From positions 81,597,095-81,661,094 of the forward strand of contig CM038228.1 of assembly GCA_021442155.1 (NCBI GenBank): a stretch of 64,000 nt of DNA, read 5' to 3'. This document shows positions 38,861 through 50,589 of this stretch, piece after piece (positions within the stretch are counted from its first letter, which is position 1; each line of letters begins with the position of its first letter). The DNA is from Cymbidium sinense (taxonomy: Eukaryota > Streptophyta > Magnoliopsida > Asparagales > Orchidaceae). The notes beneath the pieces are model-generated. The model was not told the DNA's origin. It saw nothing but the letters and a program-made list of their open reading frames with translations, and searched no databases. The translations under genes were made by a program, and so were the position numbers.

Positions 38861-39663
38861 TCTAGATCAAGTAAGGCCTTGATTAGAGATTATCTCATAT
38901 CTTTGGATAAGACAAGGGCATCGTATATGTTTAACTTAGCTGGCAGCTTTCTAAGTTGAGCTAGGACGTTGTAATCAACTCTAGCTTGGTCCTCCATAAG
39001 TATATCCATTGGTGGAGCATCCTGTGGATGGGCTATCTATTCACAATAAAAAATGACTTGTTTACCCTTATCTTGAGGTGCTACCCTAAGAGGTAGAGTT
39101 TTGCCACTGTGTAGGTTGACTTTAGTGACTTCATATGGCGGGTTGGAGGAAAGTTCTACCTGCTCATTGGGCATACCTTAAGCTTTTCCTAAGGGATCCT
39201 CGGAGTCAGTTGACTATAAGTCAATCTCAATGGGTGAACCCAATTGATTCAGAAAAGAAAAGTATGATTTTGAATCAGAAGAGAAAGGATCAAATTATTA
39301 GAGCTATTATTATTTTCTAAACTTGGAGAGTTTTCACGAGAATAAAAGCAAGAGCATCAGAAGTGGACAAGATGTAAGTAGAATCTGCCTTCTTTATTGA
39401 TTTCTTTTTGGGTGGAGGTACATGATAAATCAAGTAAAGTAAGCAAGGTATGACTTTCAATGCCCTTATCCGCTGATATAACACTCCTGCTGGAAGAAGA
39501 ACTAGATGAAGTGGTGGAACGGAGGGAATCTTTGGACTTGATTGGTTGCCACTCTATCTCGCAAGTGTGGACTCACGCATCATTCGAGCTCCCATCTTCA
39601 CCAAGTTGTCTTTGAAAACTTACAAACCTTCCTTGATGTTGGAGGTTTGAGCTACCTCAAGCA
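38861..39663 (-). pseudogene. C-terminal gag region of element M
   Basis: On the minus strand this matches element Q at about 52340-53200, starting at the ACAGGTGC word near 39663 and running to the start of the protease. Recognisable pieces are VNLxxGKTLPL-like and APQDKGKQ-like coding near 39060-39120, and the equivalent of the KLPAKLNIYDAL segment near 38920. Stops and small differences interrupt it. The homologous stretch ends exactly where the truncated LTR L4 begins. Only the last part of gag and the gag-protease spacer are present. Confidence 0.6.
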
Positions 39664-40369
39664 CCTGTAACTTAACCTAAGCCTAGATACTTAAAAGGGT
39701 TAATCATAGGATTAGGACATGCCTTAGGACTTGAAGAAATCACCTACCCTATAGCCTAAACCCAATCCGTATGCACCTTCTCAAATCAAACCCAGATTCA
39801 AATCTCAAACCAAATCTCAAATTCAAATTCAAATTCTAAATCTAACTCCAAATTTGACTCCAAATGATTGAAACTCAAAATCATATTCAAATCCTAAAAC
39901 CCCTTTTAAGCCAAATGGACCCACCTCCATGTGCTTAACTAAATTAACGTTTAAACCAATACAAACTCAATCAATTTTCTTATAAATCAATTATTCCTTC
40001 ATTTATATTCACAAATATAAATGAAATCCAAATTCAAATGACCAAAACTATATCCAAAATCAAATCCAAACCCAATCTACACCCTTTATGCTAATTTTTT
40101 GGACTTAGCCAAATTCTACCTAGATCAACTCAAAATCAATGGATTTTCTCTTGAATTAATCATTCCTTCAATCATCTATCCAAATATAAATGAAATATAC
40201 AATCATCAAATAAAATCAAACCAACCCAAGTCAAACCCATCCTAGCCCTTTTGACTTGAAAATTTCAAATTAGCCAAAATCCCTTAGACTCCAAATTGAT
40301 TGTCGTTGAATTTATATTTCAATCCAGGGCTCTTATATAAGTTCAACTAAACTCGAATCAAACCAATTG

Positions 40370-41200
40370 ACCCACTTAGGTCCACTTGACCCAAAGTGGC
40401 CTAAAGAACCCATTTGAGCCAACTTCCAATCCAACACAAGCTGGACTGAACTAAGCTCACCAAAATCTTCCACCATGATTGTTGATCACCCTAGGATGAT
40501 CAATTACAATCAATTGGGTCAAACCAAGCCAACTTAGTCATTTGACCAAGTCAACCTTTAGCCCAAATGAATCAAAACTAGCCAAAACCCATCCTACATT
40601 AAATTGATTGAAACCAATGATTTGAATCAACCCAAAATTAATATTTAAATATTACTTGACCACCAATTGAGCCAAACTAAGCCCAATTGGTCATTCGATC
40701 TAAGTTGACCCAAATTTTCCTAAAGGACCAAATTGGGTCAAATCATGATCTAACCCAAATTGATTACAACCAATGACTCAAGTTCATTCCAAATTGATTA
40801 TTGAACTTGACCAACGCCATAATTGAACCCAATTTGATCAATCGAGCCCAATTGAGTTAGTTAGCCCAAATTGGCCTAAAGGGTCAATTTAGCCTAAATC
40901 CAAATTAAATACAAATTGATTTGAGCCAAAGACCACATTCATCTTCAATTAGCCAATTGAACATGAATCAACCCATAACCTAAGCTAATTTGGCCAATTT
41001 TGATCAAAGTGGTCAACTTGACCCATTTGACCCATTTGATTCCAAATGATCCAAAATCCAATTGAGTTAGTTAGCCAAAATTCTTCAAATCATCATTTGA
41101 ACCTAACCTAAGCTTTGGGTTGACCCAATTTGACCAATTGGTTAACCTAACCCAACTTAACCCAATATGGCCCATATGACCTAAATTGAGCTGAACCCAT
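40370..41200 (+). repeat. TTGACC-rich tandem array (L4)
   Basis: It is a degenerate array of TTGACC/GGTCAA words with recurring AAATTGATT..AACCAATGA units, collinear with 28550-29470. It marks the same LTR position in all copies. Confidence 0.7.
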
Positions 41201-41999
41201 TTGAATCAAGTCAAAACCCATTGCAATATAATTCAACCCATCCTAAACCCACTTGGGATCAGCCCAGGATCAGCCCAACCCAATCAATCCCCTATGGAGC
41301 CTCCCCCACATAGGATTCCACTTAATCTTATTCAATTCTCCCCCATCACTTACATTCAAACCTCCCCACGACTTGCATTCAATGGAACTGATCCTATGGA
41401 AGCAAATGAAAACTTTGGGAGCTAAATCCAAAGTCTCCAATCAGCCATTGCCTCCCAACCATCTCTCAATCACACTTAATGATGGATTTTTGTCCATCCA
41501 CTTAAAGAGAAGGGAGATAGGTTAAAAGCTAAGCATATTCTCCTCATTCCACCCTCTTGGAACCCCCAAAGCCATCAGCAACCACTTCCCCACTTTTCTT
41601 AAGTTAAAAACATCAAAATCGAGTGGATCCCGATGAGAAACTGCCAAGCACTAGAAGATATATTGTTCCGAATTGAAGGTGAAGGTCTAGGCTCGTTCCA
41701 AAGCTTCTTCTTCCCCTTAAGAGAATTCTAAGATCATCACCACCGCCAGAAATCATTCCCAGCGAGATAATTTTACCAAACTTTAGTCGGTCGTAGGATC
41801 TATGCTTTATGACAGTTTTCATGTGATATAAAGAATTTTCCTTAGATAAACCTTACAATTTTAATTTTATATCATTCCCATGTGAATCGGGGAGTTTTTA
41901 GGTTAAAATCACCACAAAAATGAATCCAACCGACAAAATTTTTCCCAAAAATGCAAAAATTGCTCAGGTGAACATTATTTACATCTATTTTGCTGGCCC

Positions 42000-42300
42000 A
42001 GATCATGTCATACCACATATTTCAACCCCAAGATCATGTTGGATTCATGGATCAGATTCAGACCATCCGATCCATAATCGTACAGTTAGAATCATGTGCT
42101 GGATATGCGCGTTTTGCCCTTCGGATGTGGATTAGATTTGGACCGTCCGATCTGCGATCAAACAATTGGATCCAATCTGTGCGTCCTTATCTCTTTCCCC
42201 GATTGACGATGCATCAGGCCTGCAGCAACGCTGCGCGTGTAACGGTAATCCATTCGTGCGGCGTGTGGCCGCATTGTCCGCAACACTGTAGTGCTCATTG
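42000..42300 (+). promoter_or_regulatory. Candidate LTR promoter zone in L4
   Basis: This is the most CpG-dense stretch of this LTR: GACCGTCCGATCTGCGATCA, AACGCTGCGCGTGTAACGG and GTGCGGCGTGTGG. It immediately precedes the AT-rich half. No convincing TATA box is seen. The open frames at 41920-42346 overlap it and have no recognisable domain. Confidence 0.25.
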
Positions 42301-44689
42301 GGTTAAGTGGGAAAATACATATTTTTTAATTTTAAAAATTATTTAAATTTCCTGAAACTTTGAAAATTTATAAAAAAATAAAATACTTAACGAAAAATTA
42401 CAAATAAGGGCACGTTGGATTCGTCATTCCAGGAGAAATCCGAGGAACAAAAGATCCTCAAATTCCACTAAATGGTTTGAGCTTAATTTAGGTTTTAGTG
42501 AAAATAAAATTTTAGTAATTAGTCTAAAAACACAAGTTGGATTGAGTTGAAATTTTTAAAAATTAAAATTAAAGTTGAAGCACACCTATCATAAAAATCT
42601 CAAGTAAAAAGGACTTTTGGATTGGAAGAAATTAAACTTTGTAGTTCAAATTATTTATTTTAATAAAATAAATCAAATAAAAATCCAAAAATTTACAAAA
42701 ATCATCAAAATGGCTTAAATAACTTTAGTTGACATCTAGGACTCTTAAGAAAATAATGTGATTTTCTGAATCCTAATGAACTCCAAACAAACACTTAAGA
42801 TTAATGTTTAATCAATTAAGGAATTAATTAAAATATAATCTAAAAATAATTTAAATATTAAATCAAAATAAAAAATGATGTAATACCCAAATGATTGTAA
42901 TCAAATCTAAAGTCAGAAAAGTATCATGTATCCCTCAATTAAAATTAAATTTAAGCATAATTGAACCTAATTGAGTTAATGAAATTCAATTAAATGATTT
43001 GATTTTTTAAATTAAACTCATAATTAAATAAATCAATGAAACTTTAATATAAAATCAAACTAATCTTGTTAAACCAACACCAAGTATTAAATCTTAATTA
43101 TATGAAACCACTTAACAAATTAAAACAAATTGAACATTAATTAATCATTAAATAACCTAAAAATTAAATTTCTTAATAAACCAATTCAACATAATCATTT
43201 AATATTAATCAAATTAAACCAAATAAAGTTAAAGTAAACTTAATTAACATAAGATTAAATCACATCCATTTGGAGTAAGATAATTAATTAGCCATTAATA
43301 CATAAACCTAACGATTAAATCAAATATAAATTCATAATTAAAGCATTAAATGAAATCTAATGAACATAATGAATGAAATCAAACTTAACTATAATTATGA
43401 ATAATTAAGTTTAACTGAAAAAAAATAAATAATTAACTCACTTAATCTAATCAAACACTTAATTAAATAAAATTTAAGTAAAACACTTAATTGAAGTTAT
43501 TAAATCAAACCATTCACATGTGGACAATTAGGTCATTAATTTATAATTAAACAAATTTTAATTAATTTGATAATTCAAATTTCAATTACCCTTAATCAAA
43601 CTTAATTAATTAAACATATAATTAATGCAAACTTAATGAGTTAATCCATCATCTTAATGAACCAAATTGATTTAAATAACTCACATCAAAATTAATTCTT
43701 AATTCAAACTCAAATTAGATCTCTAACTACTCCACTAATTAATTTAATCACACATCTTAATTAAAATAATCACATTAAACTTAAACTTAAGAAAACATAA
43801 ATTTGAACATAATTAAAATGCAATTAAATGCCAATCAAATCTTAAATTAAATCTAAGTCATTAGGTCATTAATTACATCATTAACCTAAATAAATATGAA
43901 ACCAAATTAAAAATTTAATAAATCTTTATTTAATTTAATAATTAACCTAAACACACTTCTTAATTATACTAATTATTTAATCACATTGAACCTAAGCTAA
44001 CTTATAGATTAATAAAGCTAATCAAATCAAATTAAATCAAATAAAGAAAGACTCTCATCAATTTAATAAATGATCAAATTAAATCTAACTCAACCTACCT
44101 AAATAAGATAAACTAATTAATAATTAAAAAGTGTAAAATCAAAACATAAACTAAAATCTAAAAAACATGATAAATGAATGAAATTAAAATGAAATTCTAA
44201 TCATAAATAATCAAACTCAATTAAATCAAAGTAAACTTTTTAATTTATTTTATCCAATCAAACTAGAAATAAATAAATCATAATCAAATCAAATAAAAAT
44301 AAAATTAAACATAAACTCTACATTTATTAAAGCATATCTAATTACTCTTAATTTCAAATAATATCAAAATAAGTCAAACAAAAAAATGAAACTAAAATAA
44401 AACAAATCTATTGAATTAAGATAAGAGATTAATCATCAAACTGAAGAGATAATCTATACATAAACTAAATGGCTAAATTAGTAAGTTAAACCCTTAATTG
44501 AAATTCAAATAAAAGAATACATTAAACTTCAAATAAATCATAACTAAATTAAAATACATTCATCAATCTAAATAAAACTTAAATGGAATAATGAAATCAA
44601 TGAATTTAAACAACATCGAAATGATATTAATCATATGAAATTAAGGAATTAAATTAAAACCCAAGGGAAAGAAACTAAAGATTGAATTA

Positions 44690-45000
44690 AAGGATATTAA
44701 ATTATCGAAATATTAATTAAATCAAAACATCTAATCTAATATTAATCAATCAAAAACACATGGATTTAAACAAACTTAAACTTCATTAGATATTAAGGAT
44801 ATTAAATTATCAAGATTTGATTAAATCAACACATTTAATCCAAAACTAATCAATTAAAAAACACATGGATTTAAACAAACTTAAACTTCATTAGATATTA
44901 AGGATATTGAATTATCAAGATTTAATTAAATCAACACATTTAATCTAAAATTAATCAATCAAAAGAACACATGGATTTAAAAAAACTTAAACTTCAATTA
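44690..45000 (+). repeat. 105-bp tandem repeat in LTR L4
   Basis: TGGATTTAAACAAACTTAAA starts at 44761 and 44866, and a near copy starts at 44972, so the period is 105-106 bp. A partial unit precedes at about 44690. Each contains TTAGATATTAAGGATATT and TTAATCAAT. I do not see it in the other LTRs. Confidence 0.85.
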
Positions 45001-47322
45001 AATCAAATAAATTACATAAATTCAAATGGGCTAAAAAAGATACTTAAAGACCTTAGTTAGACTCTTTAGGAGTTAGGATGTAGAATTGGGTGAGTTATGT
45101 CTACAAATGAAATTCATTCTACTCTTCATTCTTGAAAACCTAAACATCACTTTAACAAAATAAAAGGGAAATAAAAATGAAAAATAAATCAATAAATCAT
45201 TTAAATTGAAATCACCCAAATAAAATTTAAACAAATTCAAACTCCAAACTAAAGAAGCTAGTAAGTCTTGCTACACAAGCCTTCTTTTCACATACTAGAA
45301 TACTAGTCACCACTTAAAATTAGCTAATTATGGATTGTATGTATGATGTTGTGTTTTGCTTTGTGATGTAATGTTTTAGACTGGATGTTAGGGTGTATGC
45401 TTTATAGACTGGATGATAGGCTGTTATTAGTCTAATCATATTTTCTATAGAGGGTTGTGCTTAATGGGTTGTTGTAATAAATATATATATATAAATACTT
45501 TTATTATGCAGTTTGTTTATCCCCTAAGCATAACCCACGTTAGGACAGGTGGGCTTGGTTACCCATATGTGGGGTGCTAAGTTAAAATTATTCATATAAC
45601 TGCTTAGGTTGTATGGTGTGTTTAGCTAACATTTGTCTTACAGGTGTAGTTAGAATTACTTTCCTTCTTTTAACATAATTTTGCATTATGAGCTAGGATT
45701 AGTGATATGGGGAATTATGATGAGCAGTGGCCAAAAGGCCTAGTCCCTGGGGAGCCCTGTGATGCCTTTGGAGCAAATTAAATCAAAAGGAAGAGAAAGA
45801 AGAAATGAAGAAAAGAAGACCCCCATAGTATGTATTATTTTTGTAATCTGAGTTGTATAAGGGTAGCCTACCCATCTTTTTTTTATCTTTTAGGTGTATG
45901 GAGGAACCCAACCATTGACCTTTTATTCTTTTATGGTAGTCTATAAAATTTTTGATGTTGTGTTTAGATTGCATAGAATGCATGCTTTTCTAGTTTCTTC
46001 ATGTTTGAATGTGGCACGGATGCGATAGGCTCTTAAGATAAAATTAAATTTTCTATCCCACTAACAACACATAACTAAAATTTTAAAACAACTCATAACC
46101 TCACACATAATCCTAGGAATTAAATCAAAATAATAAAAATTTTAGCAACCCCTTAGTTGGATGAATGAATGTATAATATCATGCATATCATATTCTTCTA
46201 CTCTTGTTAAGAGAGGGCTTCCATTAGTGCTAGAGAATAAAGGCTTGACCTGCAAGAGCATTTGATAGAAAGACACCTCTTTCTTTTTTTGATTTGGCCC
46301 ATAATCAATTTCTCATTCATTTAGGCATATAAAATCCTACATCATGTGTCAAAATAAAAAAAAGGTCCAAAATTAAATAAAACTTCTTAAAATTTTGTAT
46401 TAGATTAAGTCATTATTCATGCCCTTCATGATCAAGTCTCTTAGAGAGTGAATTTAAGGACTTAGTCTCTTTCTAAATAATAACTACCCTAGCCATCTTG
46501 CAATACATAATACTTGGCCACATAGATTTAAAGCGTGGGAGTTAGTTGGTGCCACTGCAATTGTAAATCAACATTGACGATATCTCTCTTGTGGAGGTAG
46601 ACCATTATGTCCACCTTTCGCTTAGATTTAGGATGTGCTTATGGATTGAACCGTAACTCCCTAACTTAGGATCCGAGGTACCTATTTCTTTCAAACTACA
46701 AGAATAAATTCTCACCTCTTAGGCATTTCCATAATCTAATATTATGGGATTATAAGTCCTAATATTCTAATAAAATGTCAACTCAAATAATTAACTCTCT
46801 TCAATTTTAAAAATATAAAGTCCAAATACAGGATAGATTGGATTGCTCACTAGGCTTCCTAGTATTATAAACATTCCCTAATCATCTCCTCTGGCTTCCA
46901 AAATAAGTCTCTTCTTTAGATCTATCCCATTTGATTTTCCAATAGCCAATATTTTGATAGTCTTGCCTTGAAATCTTTGGAGATCATGATTGTCTACTTT
47001 AATTGATAGTGTTCTTAAGAAATCTCATTCCTTAGGATATAATTAACTATGGGGGCTTGCCTCCATAGGGAACTTAACGAACCAGGCTTAAAATAAACTC
47101 TACTTTATTTTTTCATGTAAAGTATGGAATGATCTCTATTACATTCAAAGACCCATCATGCCTTAGGAATATTTATTAGGTGATTAGGTCTATTATAGAG
47201 TGGTGATTTCTATCTTTTGAGATGGTACATCATTCCTTAATGTCATACCTGATTACTTCAATAAGTACCCCTAATATCTGCGTGATGTCCCACATCTCAA
47301 AATGAAATACCACAAATTTTTT

Positions 47323-47340
47323 TGGTGACTCCGTTGGGGA
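47323..47340 (+). promoter_or_regulatory. Primer-binding site of element Q
   Basis: TGGTGACTCCGTTGGGGA begins 8 bases after the LTR terminus CACA, separated by AATTTTTT. Closely similar sites (TGGCGACTCC..TGGGGA) are familiar from Tat/Ogre elements, reported as complementary to a tRNA-Arg. This site proves the plus orientation of L4 as a 5' LTR and marks the start of minus-strand DNA synthesis. Confidence 0.8.
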
Positions 47341-47869
47341 TGGTTCCTCTCTCCATGTTTAGTAGACAATTATTATCTCCAAGCATCGATAGTGAACTTA
47401 TATTTTATATAGGCCCGACACTATCATTCTTTCCGTTGACATTTAGCTTATTTCATCCTTAAGCAAAGCTTGCCAAAATCCCTTATGTTTTAGGACCTCA
47501 CTCCGTGTAGGTCTTAAAATCCCTATTTGGTTTCCCCAATAGGTGAAAATTAAAATTAATCAAACAAAGGAGATGACCAAAATTAAGAACCTCTTCACCA
47601 TCCTGATGGTGAGGGAAGGTTCATCCCATGAACAATAAGAAAATAAAACCCTTCTACAAAATAACATATCTTTCCAAAAGCACTTTTTCAAAATACACAT
47701 AGTAAGATATATTTACACAAAAATTTGTAAGAAATTTTCAAAAAGGCACAAAACACATATAACCAAACCTCATTTAACAAATCCTATGATTATTACATGG
47801 AGGCTCTTTTCAAAATCAAAATCAACCATCTTAAATGTCTTTTTCAAAAGCACATTTTCTTTAAAAATA
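47341..47869 (+). other. Leader after the primer-binding site
   Basis: Untranslated leader of element Q. It contains the short words AGGACCTCACTCCGTGTAGG and CCTGATGGTGAGGGAAGGTTC, but I see no coding sequence. Confidence 0.5.
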
Positions 47870-49030
47870 GCTATCCCCATCCCACACACTCAAATTTGTT
47901 GGATGGAGATTCTATTTTTGAATAAAATCATGATATAAAATTGAAACTCCACTTAGCATACTTCACATGTGCTAAAGTTGAAGTTTTCCTCCTTTTCGAA
48001 AAGCAATAAATCATACACACATAAAAGAGAAGTCAAGATATATTTGAACCCCCCACTTGACATACCCAAACTTGTTAAATGGGAGTTTACCTTCCCTTGG
48101 AGAAGGTAAAGCAAATTGAATTCAATTTGACACCATTTGCATTTGTCTGATAGAACTCCTTCTTGCCAAAGTCTTTGGACTTAAAGACACATTTGGATCT
48201 CATTTTACATGTCCAAGTACTTCAAATGAGAACCCCCATTTTGAAAATCATAAGAACAAATTGAACTCCATTTAACATACCTAAGTTTCTTAAATAAGTT
48301 CTTATCTTTTAAAAATCAAAAATACATTTGACTTTCACTTAAAATACCAATTTTTTTAAGTGAGAGTTTCATTTTCAAAATCATAAACACATTTGACTTT
48401 CACTTAACATACCAAATTTTCTAAGTGAGAGTTTCATTTTCAAAATCATAAACACATTTGACTTTCACTTAACATGCCAAATCTGTTAAATAAAGGTTTC
48501 ATTTTCAAAAATTAAAAATACTTTACTTTAACTTAACATACCACATTTTTTAAGTGGAAGTCTCACTTTCAAGTCACAAACACAAGTGACTCCTACTTAA
48601 CATACCAAATTTGTTGAGTAAGAGCTTCACTTTCAAATAAAAATCATATCAAACATAATTGACATCTACATAACACACCAAATTTGTTAAGTAAGAAGCC
48701 CCATTTTCAAAATTAAATCATATATCACACACCAAATTTTACAAATAAAGATATTCTCACACAAAAATTTCAAACATACAAACTGAAAACCCTTAATTTA
48801 GCATACCTAAACTTAGTAAGTAAAGATTTTCCCAATCAAATTTTCAAAAAAAACATGCATATCTCCAAAGTGTCCCTCCAAATATTTGAACCCCATTCAA
48901 CATACTCAAATTTGTTGGATGTGGGTTTTAAGTCAAAATCATATGGCAAAGTCTCTCTTCCAAAATCTCTCCAAAATTTCAATGAACCCCACTTAACATC
49001 CTTAAGATTGTTAAGTGTGGGTTCAAATTC
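47870..49030 (+). repeat. Tandem hairpin array in the leader of element Q
   Basis: Degenerate units each contain CACTTAACATACCAAATTT followed by (T)GTTAAGTGAGAG, an inverted repeat that can fold into a hairpin with a CACTTAAC/GTTAAGTG stem. The core units ACATTTGACTTTCACTT start at 48324, 48389 and 48454, exactly 65 bp apart. Looser copies are spread from about 47885 (CCCACACACTCAAATTTGTT) to 48985-49022 (CCCCACTTAACATCC and TTGTTAAGTGTGGG). I count roughly 15. The array lies between the primer-binding site and gag. Open frames at 48836-49197 are repeat by-products. Confidence 0.8.
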
Positions 49031-50589
49031 TAAATCAAATCTTAAGATCAATGATTCAAGGTGAATATCAAGGCAAGTGTCTGACTCAGCTATATTTCAA
49101 TAACACAGATTTCAGTGCAATTAGTTCTTCCAGCCCTCAGTTAGTACAGCATCCACGGCTCCCAACAAGTTCATGTTTTCCTTCTCCATTGGTCTAGATT
49201 TAGCCATGGATCAGGCTAGTCTCTCTACTACTGGCTCCACTGAACTCATCTACTTTGGCCATGGTTTTGAGGGGGTGAGGATTTTTTTCATGAGGGATAA
49301 CCCTCACTATAGTTAGGAGACCCGCATTTGATATGTCATCTGATTATAAGTTTCCTCACTAAAGAAGCCCTTGTTGTTCGCTACCCAATTAGTGTCGGGT
49401 TTACGTGCTAGTTGTTCCACTGGGTCATCATTACTCTGCTACACTCTAGCGAGATACTATCCCCTCCTTGGGAACTTGAAAGGGGAAGGCTATCTTGGCT
49501 TATAAGATAGTCTCCTCCACATTTAAAGTGGGTGCTAGCTCTCGCTCTGCCATACCTACACGTACACAACACCGTAACAAGAGCTGTAAGGTCAAAAGGG
49601 TGGAGAGAGAGGTAGACGCCGCTTCCAATGTGGCTGAGGAGGGATCTCCCTATGAGACCTCTCCACTTTTGAGTGGTAGTAGGTTCCACCCGCTCTCAGC
49701 CTCAAATGGAGAAAAGGACTACAAGAATATTGTTGCACTACCTCCACCACCAGTATATTTAAGTACACCAGCTAAGGAGCACAGGAAGCCTACACTGAGC
49801 TCAGGACAGTCTTGCACGAGGTTGGCCAATCTTACAGACGCTCAGAGTTCAGTAAAATTTTTGATTTGAGGCCAGTCATCCCTAGGAGAGTCAGAAGTTA
49901 GATCCAGAGGGAGAGAGCCTTGGAGGCTCAGGCATCAGCTCAGACAGGTAGGAGGGAGCGACGGAGGTTTGCTAGGCAGTCAGTGGCCTCTGCTTTGATA
50001 AATTTTCTCGATCATCACCCTAATAGGGCTGATAATTCAGATAGCATCATCCTTACCATTGCTACTCATCACAGGAAGAGCTGGCCTATAATTGAAAGGC
50101 AGTTGGTGCTACCTTCGCATCGCTCCACTCACCACCCATCATCGCCTATTCTACTCACAACATCCCTCACTCTAACCAAGATCTAGAAGCCCCAATCTGG
50201 GGAGAGACCCCATTAGTGATTCAGCTACGGCCAAGGATCCAACCTCCTTCTACTCCACTCATTGAGGTGAGGTCGAGCTCTCATATTTGACCTCCCGCCT
50301 CAGCTATGGTGAAGAGGGAATGGTGACCCAAGGCTGCCATGGTCGAGTCACCACCATAATCACAATAGTTCTAGTTACATGCATTCTCCCACCTGTGCAT
50401 CGGTGGCGAGAAAGAATGATGATGTAGTGCTCATGGTAGTGGATCCTCCACAGTCGATTCCGGTGGTGTGATCAACATATACTCGTGACATCCTTCTAGA
50501 GATAGTACTACAATAGTAAGTAATGCTAGATATATTTCTGTCAGTGAGCATAGACCCACTACCGGTCAACAACGAGTGTTTGTCCCTGC
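49031..50589 (+). pseudogene. Coding-like leader or N-terminal gag region of element Q
   Basis: The base composition changes at about 49050 from AT-rich repeats to balanced, coding-like sequence. An ATG at 49206 opens MDQASLSTTGSTELIYFGHG and stops within about 40 codons. Pieces at 49495-49869 and 49920-50186 read as Arg/Ser-rich frames (for example RRERRRFARQS) but in different phases. Near 50410-50580 fragments continue as RKNDDVVLMVVDPPQSIPVV and SVSEHRPTTGQQ, the last in the gag frame. Ogre elements carry an extra ORF before gag, and this may be its decayed relic or the gag N-terminus. I do not recognise a domain. Confidence 0.4.

Larger units (their letters stand above)
39664..47314 (+). 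mobile_element. LTR L4, 5' LTR of element Q, first ~120 bp missing
   Basis: It aligns with LTR L2 from about LTR position 119 onward (39664 compares with 27293) and belongs to the A1/S/L0 subfamily. Parts visible are palindrome units (about 40000 and 40180), a TTGACC-rich array (40370-41200), a CpG-richer zone (42000-42300), an extremely AT-rich TTAATTAA stretch (42330-45050), and a 3' half similar to 33060-35100. That half includes ATAAGGGTAG near 45856 and the CCTAGT/GCTTCC block near 46855. It ends ATACCACA at 47314, followed by A/T bases and a primer-binding site, which fixes the 3' LTR boundary. Its length of 7.65 kb plus the missing start agrees with the 8.3-kb solo LTR. Confidence 0.8.

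Noticed and set aside
41201..42346. Overlapping open frames of 71-118 codons
   Set aside because: All are inside LTR L4, partly in the CpG-rich zone, overlapping in different phases and without recognisable motifs.
42330..45050. Matrix attachment region or replication origin
   Set aside because: The stretch is extremely AT-rich with many TTAATTAA words, but it is an ordinary part of the LTR and nothing specific supports such a role.
47870..49030. CRISPR-like array
   Set aside because: Regular hairpin repeats with spacers look superficially similar, but the unit is degenerate, the spacers are themselves related, and the context is a plant retrotransposon leader.
49408..49689. Minus-strand open frame of 93 codons
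   Set aside because: Antisense to the coding-like leader of element Q. No domain and no homologous counterpart elsewhere in the window.
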